Shown here: piece by piece, positions 35,104 through 46,390 of the stretch
Layout: each line of letters starts with the position of its first letter
Position numbering within the stretch: position 1 is the first letter of the stretch
Source: Sipunculus nudus
Lineage: Eukaryota > Annelida > Sipuncula > Golfingiida > Sipunculidae
DNA: 64,000 nucleotides
NCBI GenBank assembly: GCA_026874595.1
Contig: CM049313.1
Coordinates: forward strand, 31,184,008-31,248,007
Reading direction: 5' to 3'
Position numbers and translations under genes: made by a program
Notes under the pieces: model-generated
What the model saw: the letters and a program-made list of their open reading frames with translations, nothing else
What the model was told of the DNA's origin: nothing
The model's database searches: none

Positions 35104-35445
35104 ATGAAGGCTGAGAAAGCTTACAGCCAGATTGTGAAAGAAGCCCTGGCCATAGTGTTTGGATTACAGAAATTTCATTGTTACTTGTACGGTTGCAAGT
35201 TTATATTACTTACAGATCACAAGCCATTGACATTGATTCATGGACCTAAAGATGGAATTCCAGTGATGGCTGTATCAAGGTTAAAATGGGCAGTGCAAAT
35301 GTCTGTATATCAGTATGATATTCAGTATGTGACTTCAGCAAACAATGCTATTGCTGATGGACTCTCCAGAGTCCCTTTGTCTGAAACATATGGTAATGAT
35401 GCTCAACCCAGTGAAACTCTATGGACTAAGAAGCTACAATGTTAA
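35104..35445 (+). pseudogene. gypsy RNase H and linker
   Basis: Encodes KAYSQIVKEALAIVFGLQKF, then LLTDHKPL and a C-terminal NAIADGLSR, the typical order of the gypsy RNase H with its conserved Glu and Asp residues. The first catalytic Asp should lie near 34990-35030, where the frame is broken. It is followed by about 190 bp of unreadable linker before the integrase. Confidence 0.85.
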
Positions 35446-35639
35446 ATATGAGCCAAATTGACAAAATACCATTGATGCAAACAAAATAAGGATGGCTACA
35501 GCTAGATACTGTGTTTTGTCCAGAGTCATATACTACATTCATCATGGTTAGCCTGGAAGTAACATTTCACCTGAATATATGTAATATTTCAAGCACAAGG
35601 TAAGTTCACTGTTGAGAAAGGATTACTGCTGTGTGGCAT

Positions 35640-36287
35640 CTGTGTTGTAATTCCGAAAAAGTTCAGATAAGAAATCATCAAGTATCTTCTTTATGTTCAC
35701 CCAGGAATAGTCAGGATGAAATCACTAGCGCAGATGCATGTTTTGTGGCCTCATATTGACAGTGACATTGGAGAGACAGTGCTTCCTTGTAATATGTGTC
35801 AGACACAGCAGTGTAAACCTGTAACACCCACCAATCCATGGATATGGCCCTCAAGAGTCTTTCAAAGGTAACATATTGATATTGCAGGCCCATTTTCGGG
35901 GCATGAGTTTCTGACATTGGTGGATTCAGTCTATGAAAGGAGATGTGGGAACTTTAAAGTCAGAAACTTGGTCGTTTTCTGCTGACTTACAGATCCACCC
36001 CACAATGTACCACAAAATCTACCCCAGCTGAACTGTTCTTGGGAAGTTTCTTAAGAACAAAGCTAGATTTTGTTTGTCCAAAGCTAGGTGACAACATAAT
36101 GTGCAAGGCATCCCCAGCAGTTGATGTTGTAAAGTCAATGTGTGTTGGTGATGTAGTGTTGGTCAGAGACGACTACACTGGTAGTAAAAAGTGGATTCAC
36201 ACTGTGGTTATTGTGAAAATTGGCCCTGTAATTAAAGAGTGCAATCAGGAGTATGTTGTGGAAGCATCACATAGATCAAATGATTGA
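35640..36287 (+). pseudogene. gypsy integrase remnant with a deleted core
   Basis: The zinc-binding region is at 35693-35799, with the CxxC codons at 35788-35799. The first catalytic Asp is in HIDIAGPF, at 35878-35880. After LTLVDS (about 35926) the sequence jumps to the C-terminal part (TPAELFLG-like, then GDVVLVRDD and KWIHTVVIVKIGPV, 36039-36287). The second Asp and the Glu of the D,D35E triad are therefore gone. Integrase would insert the cDNA into the genome; this copy cannot. Confidence 0.8.
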
Positions 36288-36514
36288 TGTGTTGGGTACA
36301 TGTGAGCCGATGCCTGATTAGGGAAGATTTCACGTCAGAGTTGAAAATTGACCACAACCAAGAGGTTGTCATGAAGTCAGATCATAATTCAGGCATTGAT
36401 GTTTAATGAGTCAACACCTGAGTTAGCTACAGAACCAAACTCTGTGGACACTTCACCATCTTCTGATCACTCATATATATATATATATGATAATATATAT
36501 TTTATATATATTTT

Positions 36515-36528
36515 AAAGAAGGGAAAAG
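36515..36528 (+). promoter_or_regulatory. Polypurine tract
   Basis: AAAGAAGGGAAAAG directly before the 3' LTR start, the usual primer site for plus-strand DNA synthesis in LTR elements. An AT microsatellite precedes it. Confidence 0.8.
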
Positions 36529-36709
36529 TGTGATAAGTGTATCAGAGTGAACAGTTATGGTGGCAGCACTATCTCCAGGTATAAGATTTGAGTCTGAGTT
36601 TAATACCCATTTTATTGTAAAGAGCTGCACATGATACAGTCTGAGAAAAACAATAAACAGATTAGGTCAACATTTTGTGTTTGTTGATTTCCATCTGCCT
36701 GAGACCACA
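36529..36709 (+). repeat. 3' LTR of the gypsy element
   Basis: 181 bp, starting TGTGATAAG after the polypurine tract and ending CCACA. It aligns with 29784-29943. After it, family B sequence resumes with CTGTATGTCCATCAAA. Confidence 0.85.
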
Positions 36710-37318
36710 CTGTATGTCCATCAAATTTGTATCCTGATGATAACTCCAGTTTGGATTGACACATTGATTTCAAACTTGAATTACATATGGCCGACCTCTA
36801 AAGCAAAAACTCTATTGATTTTTTGGGTCATAAGGTTAAAGCTCTAGGTCACAGGACACACTTATTTATAAAGATTTTTGATGCATTTTATGCCAAACTT
36901 TTACATCCAAACCTTCCTTCTAACACATATAGGTGACCTGCAAATAGGAGATGATCCTGATTGATTTTGGGGTCACAAGGTCAAATATCAAGGTCATAGG
37001 AGGCGCCGTCTGTCCACATATTTGTTTCTGAATAACTGCAGTTTAGATTAACATATTGGTTTCAAACTTGATTTATATACGGCCAACCAATAAAGTAAGA
37101 ACCCTTTTTATTTGGGTGTTATGAGTTCAAAGTTCAAGGTCACAGGACAGGAGGCATTATTCAGTATTATGTCAAATTATAGTCTGAATCAAGATTTTTG
37201 CTGGACCACACCAGGGTTTCAAATGGTCAAATTCCTGATTGGGATTTGGTCTGGATGTTAAAAAAATATCCTTATTATCAATTTCAGCTGAGGGCCATCA
37301 GCCACAGGTCCCTTGTTT
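36710..37318 (+). repeat. Family B repeat, right part of the split copy
   Basis: Continues the head at 29731-29783. It matches 42880-43300 and 56085-56560 (GATAACTCCAGTTTGGATTGA, GGGGTCACAAGGTCAAA). The tail is TCAGCTGAGGGCCATCAGCC, then ACAGGTCCCTTGTT at 37284-37318, close to that of family A. Confidence 0.8.
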
Positions 37319-38263
37319 TAATTTGTTTTGTATTACTCTATAAGTGCACAATTATTTATCATTGTTACATGTATTGTTATAAAAGTGTGGATGTGCATGT
37401 TTCGAGGAACTCCTTGCTTCAGAAAAGTTAAAAACTTTTGTGTTTTTTTTAACGTGTGAAATTCAGTATTTAATTATAGTTGAGATAATATGTTGTTTCT
37501 CCCTATCCAACCAGCAGTGTGTATACCTGATTTGAAAAGGGAATTATTAATCAAATTTACTGAATCTTTTATTTTAGTTAATAAAATTAAGCATATACAT
37601 TAAACTAAAAACTCAAATGTACATTTTTTTTTTTTAATATTGATCCAAGGAATAATCTAGAATAATATGGCATTATGTTTTTTAGTCATTTTAACTTTAA
37701 AAAAAATTCTTTTAATTTAGTTTAGGCATTTCATGATTTAAAATATATTATAATATGTGTGTATGCATAATTTGACATGAACAGCCTAAGGATAAATGAT
37801 AATGTATTATAATTTTACTTATATTTGCAGTTTTTTTAATGCAAATTTATAAAATTAGTAAAATTTACAAAATTCAACATGCTAAACTTTATTCATTAAA
37901 TAAATCCACATTCTCCTGCCAAAAATGGACATGCTGAAAAATTGGGTTTAATATAAACTTAAAATCAATTATTTCCCTGCCTCAGCAGAAAGTTAAATAA
38001 AGTTGTCAGTCCTTCTGTCCACTTGTTTGTCCATTCTTAAATATTTCACATGCAACACAGTATCTCAAAACATATATTGTTTTTTGCATGGCAGTCAAGT
38101 CAGATTATTAGTTTGGCAATCATATATTTAGTACCTGATTATCACCAAATAGCAGGATCATATCCTCTTTGCTAATATATAAAAAAATAACAATGGAAAT
38201 AAGTATATTTTGCATTTGCTGAAATTTAACAAAATTCACCAGCGCACCATGTGTCCCTTGTTT
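37319..38263 (+). repeat. Family A 3' modules, diverged
   Basis: Matches 22030-22440 and 22640-22960 at lower identity (AAAAGTGTGGATGTGCATG, AAGCATATACATTAAAC). It ends in a worn tail at 38236-38263 (ACCAGCGCACCATGTGTCCCTTG). No head. Confidence 0.65.
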
Positions 38264-40481
38264 AGGAATTTCCTGTAAGAAATTCTTATCTTGTCATACG
38301 GAAAATCTTCACACTTTTCTAGGTGAGCATTGGGTCCTTGGGCCCATATTCATTATTTCTGTCTGAAAAGTGTTATGGAATTATTTAGATGGGGAAGCTT
38401 TGTTCAATATACCCAAATTAGTGAAGGATTATATCAAATATCATATGGCAAAAATCATTCAGGATTAGTTGCAAGGAAGCTTTTTTTGGTTTTATTGAAA
38501 AATATCAGGATTGAAAACATTAAGCAAAGGACAAATTTAATTAAGTATCATCAGTAGAGTCTTGAAACTTTTACCCTTGATATCTTCCTTTTACTTAATC
38601 TTGTTTATTTTTCTCTTGTGTGATTAAAGTGTGGAACAGGGGAGGATGGCAAAAACTCTGGTATATTGAATGCACCAACATAAAGAAAAATCATTCCTAT
38701 GCAGTATTTTAAATAATGATGTAACAGGGAAAAGTTGATGGCCAAAAATACCCTGCTTGTGATATTAAGGTTGACATCTTGGGGATTCTTCAGTGAAATT
38801 GCAGCATCTGAGATGTTTTTAGCTGCCACTCTCATCAGTTTCAATGTTTACTTTTACACAAAAGTCAATGATGTCAAAAACTTCTACTTTTGCCTTTTTC
38901 AAACAAAGGACTTGTGATTACAGTGTTAATTGACATTTTGTGCTGTTGGCGTTACTTGTGACAGCTTTGTTCTTTACATTATTGCATGCATGCTCTCAGT
39001 CTTAATTAAGTGTCTTTAGCAGGACTTTAACAGCCTCTCCTGATCATCGAAGCTATTGTCCACTCACAATCACTAAATATAGCTGGGTATCCATTTTCAG
39101 ACCACATATCCTGTCCTTGTCTTGCTTTATATGGTGCAGCCCTTTAATATAAATATCTACATACTTTACCATTGCTTCTGGTGCCTCTTTCAGTAACATT
39201 AACCAGTAATTCTTGACTACTTTGTGGTATGTGATCTGAACTTCCACACAAGTACATGTAGACATGAAGTACATTTACTTCATGTAATTTTATTAGCAGA
39301 GCCTATCCAATTTGGATAATGAAAATAGACACTTCACATTTAGGCATAAGTTTCCAAAAATGATGGCAACAAGCTGACACATACTGCCACTGACTTTGTT
39401 GAAATTAAAATTTACTGTTTGTTTCTATAATGATGATGCTTCTGGAGATGAAATATATTCATTGAACAATTTATATATTCTTGGAGCCAGACTGCCAGTG
39501 TTATTAGATAGAAAGGGTACTCTAATCACAAATCAGATATATGTATAAGACTGGACTAGCTTCTTGCTAATAGTTTACAGACTCCTTAAATCTTTGGAAA
39601 ATACAAAGGCATCATAATTGTCCCCTTTAAAGGGAATATACTGGATATTCTGCAAGTTAAGTGCCATCCATCAGTTGTCTTGATTGCAGAATTGGAGGCT
39701 GTTATAAGACCTGTGTTGTTGAAGGGATATATGCTAAGGAAACGAGGCATTTGAAGCTCATTCATACTGCATTGACTGCCTTACAGGCAGGCAACAGATG
39801 TTTTGTCCCCCTGCGGTATGATATATACATATATAAGCCAGGAGTCTGTCCATTTAGGCCAAATAAATCAATCTTTCCCTCAACACCAATGAAGAAAATA
39901 AAAGCTATCCCATACAGAGACAGGATTATGCCTGGTGAATGGGAGCATCTCCATTGTAAAAATGTTATCAAAGGAAAGGCCTCATGGCTCCCAAGTGAGG
40001 ACTAACTTTGATTTACATGTACATTCTTACTGAAGCCAATGTATCATAAAAGTGACTCCCAGGATCTCGGAGCAGTGGTGTTCATTACATTACACTAATA
40101 ACACTAAACATAATGTACCCATACATAATGTATTATTTCATCCATTGCAGGGGTATTTCTTCAGTCAGACTCAAAGAATTTAATTTTTGTGTTTTTTTTT
40201 TCTGCAAGAGCCACAGTACTTTAAGCTGATTCTGCTAGCTGAGCCATCAAAAGAAAGCATGCTCCTAAAATCTGTTCCTTGAAGGGAAGCATCCAGGACA
40301 ACTTGTGTTGAACATTGATTACCACAACATTTAGTAACACAAATATTATGTCATTTGGTTGAAAGACACCATGTATTCACTGCATGAACAGGTGTCTAGA
40401 AGTTGTAATTACAGAACAAAGTCAGTTTGGAATAATATTCCCTTTGCCATTTTCAGAGTGATTTTTCTGTTCTGTTTTCAT
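38264..40481. other. Unassigned sequence, possible host region
   Basis: Not matched to any repeat in the window. The longest frame (39661-40005, plus) encodes a Cys-containing 114-residue peptide with no motif I recognise. No splice-supported gene model can be made. Confidence 0.5.
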
Positions 40482-40620
40482 TTTAGCAGGGCCATTTCCT
40501 CTTAGCTTTTCAAATGCTAATATATATATAAAAAAAACAAAAGAAATAAGTATATTTTGCATTTGCTGTAATTTTACAATATTCAGCTGAGCAGCATGAC
40601 CTAGCCATGGGTCCCTTCTT
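40482..40620 (+). repeat. Family A tail fragment
   Basis: Starts GCAGGGCCATTTCCTCTTAG, like 22895-22925 and 58865-58900. It ends CAGCTGAGCAGCATGACC...CCATGGGTCCCTT at 40584-40618, then a short (TTCTG) run. Confidence 0.7.
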
Positions 40621-40988
40621 CTGTTCTGTTCTGTCATTCTCGCATGTTGAAGAGAAACATGTGTACAAACATTTCATATATATCAGATTATCACAAAAAT
40701 TCAGTCTGACCCTTTTAATTTTGCACCATTGGTGATTAAGAATTTTGTGGATTACACAGTTTGCCAGTTTGTCAAGTTCATGTCCAGCCGAGTACAACAA
40801 GTAGCCAGGAAAAATAGACAATGCTTGTTGTACCTTAAATATCAATATTAAAATTTATGTAGAAATGAAAAACAAATATGGCATAAAACAATAAAATGAA
40901 GCAAACTAAAGCCATCAAAGATTGTGCAAAATGTAATTTATTCAACAGAATTTAGCAACATTTAAATAAAGTGAATGACAAGAATCGC

Positions 40989-41560
40989 AACATTCATAGT
41001 GTTCTGGTACACACAGGAGAATTGTGTAACTTAGATTAACAACATTCATAAAGATCTGGTACACACAGGAGAATTGTGTAACTTAGATTAACAACATTCA
41101 TAAAGTTCTGGTACACACAGGAGAATTGTGTAACTTAGATTAACAACATTCATAAAGATCTGGTACACACAGGAGAATTGTGTAACTTAGATTAACAACA
41201 TTCATAAAGATCTGGTACACACAGGAGAATTGTGTAACTTAGATTAACAACATTCATAAAGATCTGGTACACACAGGAAAATTGTATAACTTAGATTAAC
41301 AACATTCATAAAGATCTGGTACACACAGGAGAATTGTGTAACTTAGATTAACAACATTCATAAAGATCTGGTACACACAGGAAAATTGTATAACTTAGAT
41401 TAACAACATTCATAAAGATCTGGTACACACAGGAGAATTGTGTAACTTTGATTAACAACATTCATAAAGATCTGGTACACACAGGAAAATTGTATAACTT
41501 AGATTAACAACATTCATAAAGATCTGGTACACACAGGAGAATTGTGTAACTTAGATTAAC
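40989..41560 (+). repeat. 52-bp minisatellite, 11 copies
   Basis: Eleven units in exact 52-bp register, from AACATTCATAGTGTTCTGG at 40989 to 41560. From unit 5 on, two types alternate strictly: GAGAATTGTGTAAC (units 5, 7, 9, 11) and GAAAATTGTATAAC (6, 8, 10). That gives a 104-bp higher-order period. Each unit has ATTAAC and GGTACACAC but no obvious palindrome. Confidence 0.97.
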
Positions 41561-42806
41561 AACTAAATTTGAAGCACCTGTCCATTGTACACTGCTTATT
41601 GTCACAAACTGCATTCAGTCAGGCAACATGTCGCAGGGCAACAACAAATTGTGTTATCTGAAATCTTGTGGCATAAATGTGACCTGATCATGCATACTCA
41701 ATTGTCTTGCAGTTTTGGTTGTTTGAGGTGGCTCTTAGTCTGTTTCATGTAACACTTGTCATAATCCTGATTTTTTTCTAGCTGAAACAAGATCCAAAAT
41801 GTACATGTCACTGTGCATGTTACATGTGGGAACCGCAGCATCTAATATATGGCAAGATTTGCTTCTGTGGTCAGCAGCTGAGACAAAACTTGGAATAGTT
41901 CAGCAGTATGCTGCAGTGTCTGAGACTGGACAGGGCTGTTTCACTGGCATTGAGTAAATCTACTCATCTTTGACATGTTATGTTTGTACTCACTGAGTGA
42001 GACCAATACATCTTTGATGATTGTCGGTTCAGCATATGTGAATTTTTTATTCATTTTCAGTGAAAGTTGAATACAAAAGACAGTTGATTGTCCTGAAACA
42101 GACAGACGACTCATTGAAAGATTTTATATTCACATATATTTTTGGTCAGTTAAATGTACTCGTTTTTGCATCGTTGTTTCATTACGATAGGGATGTTACT
42201 CCATGCCTGTTGAAGTCATTAAATATATGACAGCTGATTACCATGGTATATATAATCCATTTTGGGCAGACAGGTACATCAAATATATTGTTAATAACCA
42301 AATGAATTTTGTGGAAGGAGAGCCAAAAAATGATAAGGGCTTGGTATTGGTCAGCTTATTCAGGAACACTACATATTGTGATACACAAAGGGTTACAAGA
42401 TGTGTATTGACAGTACTTGCTTAGTTTTTCTTTTTGTATCATTTTCTGATTAAGCTCTGTGGTTAAAGTTTTCCTTAAATAAACATCTTTATCTTGTTTT
42501 ATAGTCCTCTTCTTTTGTAGAGCATGTAGTTTAGAATATGTATTCAGGTATAAATGCAGCTCAGGAAAAGCAACTTAAGTAGATTTAGCTTTATAAATAC
42601 ATCTTGTTCAGAATTTAGTTTTGGTTGCATGGGTTTATAACTATATTTGTTAGCAGTTGGTCTTTCCTTGATTATGGTAATACATGTGATCATAAAAGTC
42701 TTAAAAGGTGAACATAAGTAGCTTTAGCTTTATAAATAATTCAGAATATAGTTTAGGTTGGGGTTCTATCTATATTTGTTAGCAGTCATTGTGTATCCTT
42801 GCATGT
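41561..42806. other. Unassigned sequence
   Basis: No recognisable gene or repeat family. The frame at 42203-42424 (73 residues) starts at an ATG but has no known motif. Two diverged copies of a short phrase (TAGCTTTATAAATA) occur at 42587 and 42727. Confidence 0.5.
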
Positions 42807-43700
42807 TAGGGCCCCACTTGTTAAAGCGGGTGCCCCATAGTAATCACACTATCAGTCCGCATGACCGTCTGTCCATCCACAAATTTGTTTCTGGATCATA
42901 ATTTTAGTTTGGATGAACATTTGGATTTTAAACTTGACTTATATACAGCTAGCCCACCACTTAAGCAAGAACCCCTTTTGATTTTGGGGTCACAAAGTCA
43001 AAGGTCAAGGTCACAGGACCCACTCTTTTAAAAAGATTGGGGATGCATTTAACTTTTCGTCCTAGGCTTCCATTTTGCACATATTGCTCACCTGCCAATA
43101 GAGGAAGAAACCTTTTGATTTTGGGGTCACATAATCAAGTCAAGTTCACAAAGGCCATCTGTCCACAAATTAGTTTATGGGTGATAACTCCAGTTTGGTT
43201 TGACAGATAAGCTTCAAACTTGATTTGTTGATGGCCCCAACTAAAGTAAGAATCCTTTTGATTTTTGAGTCATAAGGTTAAAGGTGAAGGTCACAGGACC
43301 CACATCTTCAAAAAGATAGTGGATGTATTGGAAAACAAACCTTTTCATCCCAAACCTTAAACCTTTCACATATGGCTAACCTGCACATAGTGGAAGATAT
43401 CAGTGGCTTCAGAGGTCATCAGGTCAGAGGTCAAGGTCACTAGACCTTCTTTTTAAAAATGCTAGTGGACACATTTAAGGCAAAACTCTTTACCAGAACC
43501 TTCCATCTTTCACATATGGTTCACCTACCAATAGAGAAAGGTCACGATCACTGCACCCACTTCTATAAATAGCTTGTTGACTTTTTTTCTTAGCCAAAGA
43601 TTTCATCTTATCTTTCACATATGGCTTCCCTGCCAGTAGGAGAAGAACCATAATCACTTTGACAAAGGTCAAGGTCACAGGACCATCCTAGTGATTTAAA
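42807..43700 (+). repeat. Family B repeat, head and tandem units
   Basis: The head contains an imperfect hairpin: GGGCCCCACTT (42809-42819) pairs with AAGCGGGTGCCC (42824-42835), followed by CATAGTAATC. Diverged units follow with GGTCAAGGTCACAGGACC at about 43000, 43290, 43430 and 43668. No A/B-type tail is visible at the right end. Confidence 0.75.
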
Positions 43701-45843
43701 TTATGATCAGGCTTAAAGTTTTATAGATCAGATGTAATTATACCTCCATTGCTTGAAATGCTCTACTCCTATTTCTTTATACATGACCATCACTGATTCA
43801 ATCCTTAACATATCTTTGTTAAGTTGTGTAAGTACTGTTTTGAGCCAGTTCCCTATCTCTGCCTGTAATCAGGTCATTTATATTATATTTTTTAAGCATC
43901 ACTCATCCCACACTGGAAGTCAGTGGGCCTTTTGTGGGGCTCTTCCTTACCTGTCAGTGTTCTGGTTATGATGATACGTACAGCATACAAAGCATATTGT
44001 GAACAATATCAACCTGTATCTTTGTACCATTGATGTATCGGTATATCAAGCCAACCCTAGTACCTATACAAACAGATGGACCAGCATATTAAAACAGACA
44101 TAGATATTGATACAGTGAAATTTAAAATGCTTGTGTCTTATTGACCATAGACAGTAAGTATATTAAGGTAGCATACATTCTTTTTCATCTCTACATTAAA
44201 AGAATCAGCCAGATAGCACATAAGAAACTATCAAAAGGGAAATCTTGAAGAAAATTTAAGACTGTGGAGATTACCTGTTTATGTGACTAATCATTCAACA
44301 GTTATCTAGGGAAGTGGTTGAAGTTGACGGAGCAGCAGGATGGATCCCAGCTACGTTATCCACGTTGCTGACAGGGGAGATTGGGGGCAGGTGCTGTGCA
44401 CTTTACAGCTTCCTCCAGCGGAGTGATGTTGTCTCGTTAGTCAAATGTAGCACCTCACAACACTGGAGAGATGAGACAAAATGGATAAAACACCAGTGGC
44501 TACAGAATTTCTTGCACCCCTGTTGTCAATGTAATTTGGAAACCCAGTGCAGTTTGCTATTTTATCAGGAAACAGGAAATTCTCCCAGAGAAAAAGGTAA
44601 AAATTGACCAGAGATTTTTTCCTTGACTGTTTTCTTTTGAGGTCTCTGTCAGAAACACTGATGAAATGTAAACACTTGCAGATTCTCTTGCAGGAATGGG
44701 TCACCCTTTTACAAGGATTAACTACTTTCTACAATTCAGGATAAGATAATTTAAAAAAATATTTAGAAACAATATCTTATTTCTCCTTAATCAGTTCTTC
44801 TGAAAACTCCTGTTCCCTTTAAATGCCAAGTAATATGAAAAAGCAATAAAGGAATATATAAGGGCAAACATTCATTTTGGTTAATAAATGAAACAATTTA
44901 GGAAATATCAGAGCAAAAACGTTAGACAAGATTGGAAATACCTAACTCAAAGATTTTACAATGCTGCCTTCATGGAATGATAGCAAGTAGACTGCAGCCC
45001 GACCAAGAGAAAATCCTGGCCTGATGTAACAAGGATGTTTGATATGTACCTCGGGATGTCCCTTAGCAACAGCAGCCATGAAATTAAGCTGCCTTTTATA
45101 CTCTGAAGCTTTTAAGTCAGGTTTATCTGCCATTAACCAAACAGTAGTGTCCCATGTGTCTGAAGAAACGTTGTTTCGGTTTAGCTGCCTGTCTTAATGC
45201 AGCAGTTGAAATACAACCCTGATGACAAGGATCTCTTTTTTTTCTAAAGCCAAGAGTAGTACTTTATTCTCCAGGTGATAGTCTAACCTGGAGACTGGGT
45301 GTATTGCAACCAGCTGATAACCCAGCTTAACATTGGATATATGTTTAATGTCCATGCTGGGCGAGTATAAGGAAGGTAGCCAGTGATAACATGTTATGGT
45401 AGGACAACTGAGGTAGCATGGTAAAGTGAGCACTTGCTTCTTTATTCCTTACAGCTGCTACCTGAGGACTAATTTGGCTGCTCCTATTGCCAGTTGCTGG
45501 TGGCCCTTGGTGAGAATCTGTCACATTATTCCACTACTTTATTTTATGGCTTTCATTTTATGCCCCCTCCTCTCAAAGAAGCATCACAACAAACCCACCT
45601 CTTAAATGCTTGCTTCAACCATGGTTGCACTTAATTGTTGTGTTCATTCTTCCTGAAATATGTTATACCAGTCTTTCCTGAGTGCTATAATACATCCCAT
45701 GAATGTTTAGGTCAGCTTGTAAATCTTGTCATATTGTGAAGTATTGCTCCTTTATTTGTCATTCATTGTCAGCTAGTCTGTTTGCAGCTCTTATCCACAA
45801 TGACAGGAACAGATTTCAGCACATGCACTGTTTTCTGATTACT
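43701..45843. other. Unassigned sequence, possible host region
   Basis: No repeat match inside the window. Frames at 44314-44607 (plus) and 44942-45133 (minus) are of mixed, non-repetitive composition but carry no motif I can name. Not supported as genes. Confidence 0.45.
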
Positions 45844-46390
45844 TGCGCAGCTGACTGTAAGTCAACTGAGCAATAGCAATGGTCCTTTGTCCATCATCAG
45901 GATTTTAACCTACAAATTCCAAAATCAACTTAGTTCGATTTTCATAAGTTCTTCTACAAAAACCGGTCATTTCATTTCTTTGAGAAATTAAGGAATAACC
46001 TAAATTTTCTATTAAAAACTTACTGTTACACTTTTAGATTGCTTAATATTTAAATGGCATAATTTAAATAATTTGCATAATCCAACCAATAGTATGTACA
46101 CCTGATTTGAAAAGGGAATTTTTAACAATTTACTGGTTTTATCTTAGAAAATTATTTTCTTTTAAATTCATTTTAAACAAGTTATGATATGAAAATTTAA
46201 AAAAAATTATGTGTATGCATAATTTGACATGGTATGAGCCAAACTAAGTATGAATAATGATGCAAATTACAATTCTGAATTAACTTATATTTTAGACATT
46301 TTTTATTGTATATTTATAAGATTTGTTTAATTAGCAAAAATTGAGTATATTAAAAAAATTAGAATCTTATACAAACATGAATTCATTATT
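45844..46390 (+). repeat. Family A fragment with head
   Basis: The head is GCAGCTGACTGTAAGTCAACTGAGCAATAG (45847-45876), then GGTCC. The body is a diverged, internally deleted version of the family (TTACTGTTACACTTTTAGATT...). It ends at 46390, where family D begins. Confidence 0.65.

Larger units (their letters stand above)
29784..36709 (+). mobile_element. Ty3/gypsy LTR retrotransposon, decayed and itself interrupted
   Basis: About 4.2 kb of element remains after subtracting the 2756-bp Tigger. The order is LTR, gag with a CCHC knuckle, protease, reverse transcriptase, RNase H, integrase, polypurine tract, LTR, which is the Ty3/gypsy order. LTRs of about 160-181 bp are short, as in the Mag-like lineage; that assignment is by size only. 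The element lies inside a family B repeat. Multiple stops and frameshifts and a deleted integrase core make it non-functional. Confidence 0.85.

Noticed and set aside
39661-40005. 114-codon Cys-containing frame as a small secreted protein gene
   Set aside because: It has no signal peptide, the Cys are unevenly spaced, and no family is recognised.
40989-41560. 52-bp array as a CRISPR array
   Set aside because: The units are contiguous with no unique spacers and the genome is eukaryotic; it is a minisatellite.
44942-45133. Minus-strand 63-codon frame as an exon
   Set aside because: The composition is protein-like but it is short, lacks a known motif and has no supporting splice structure.
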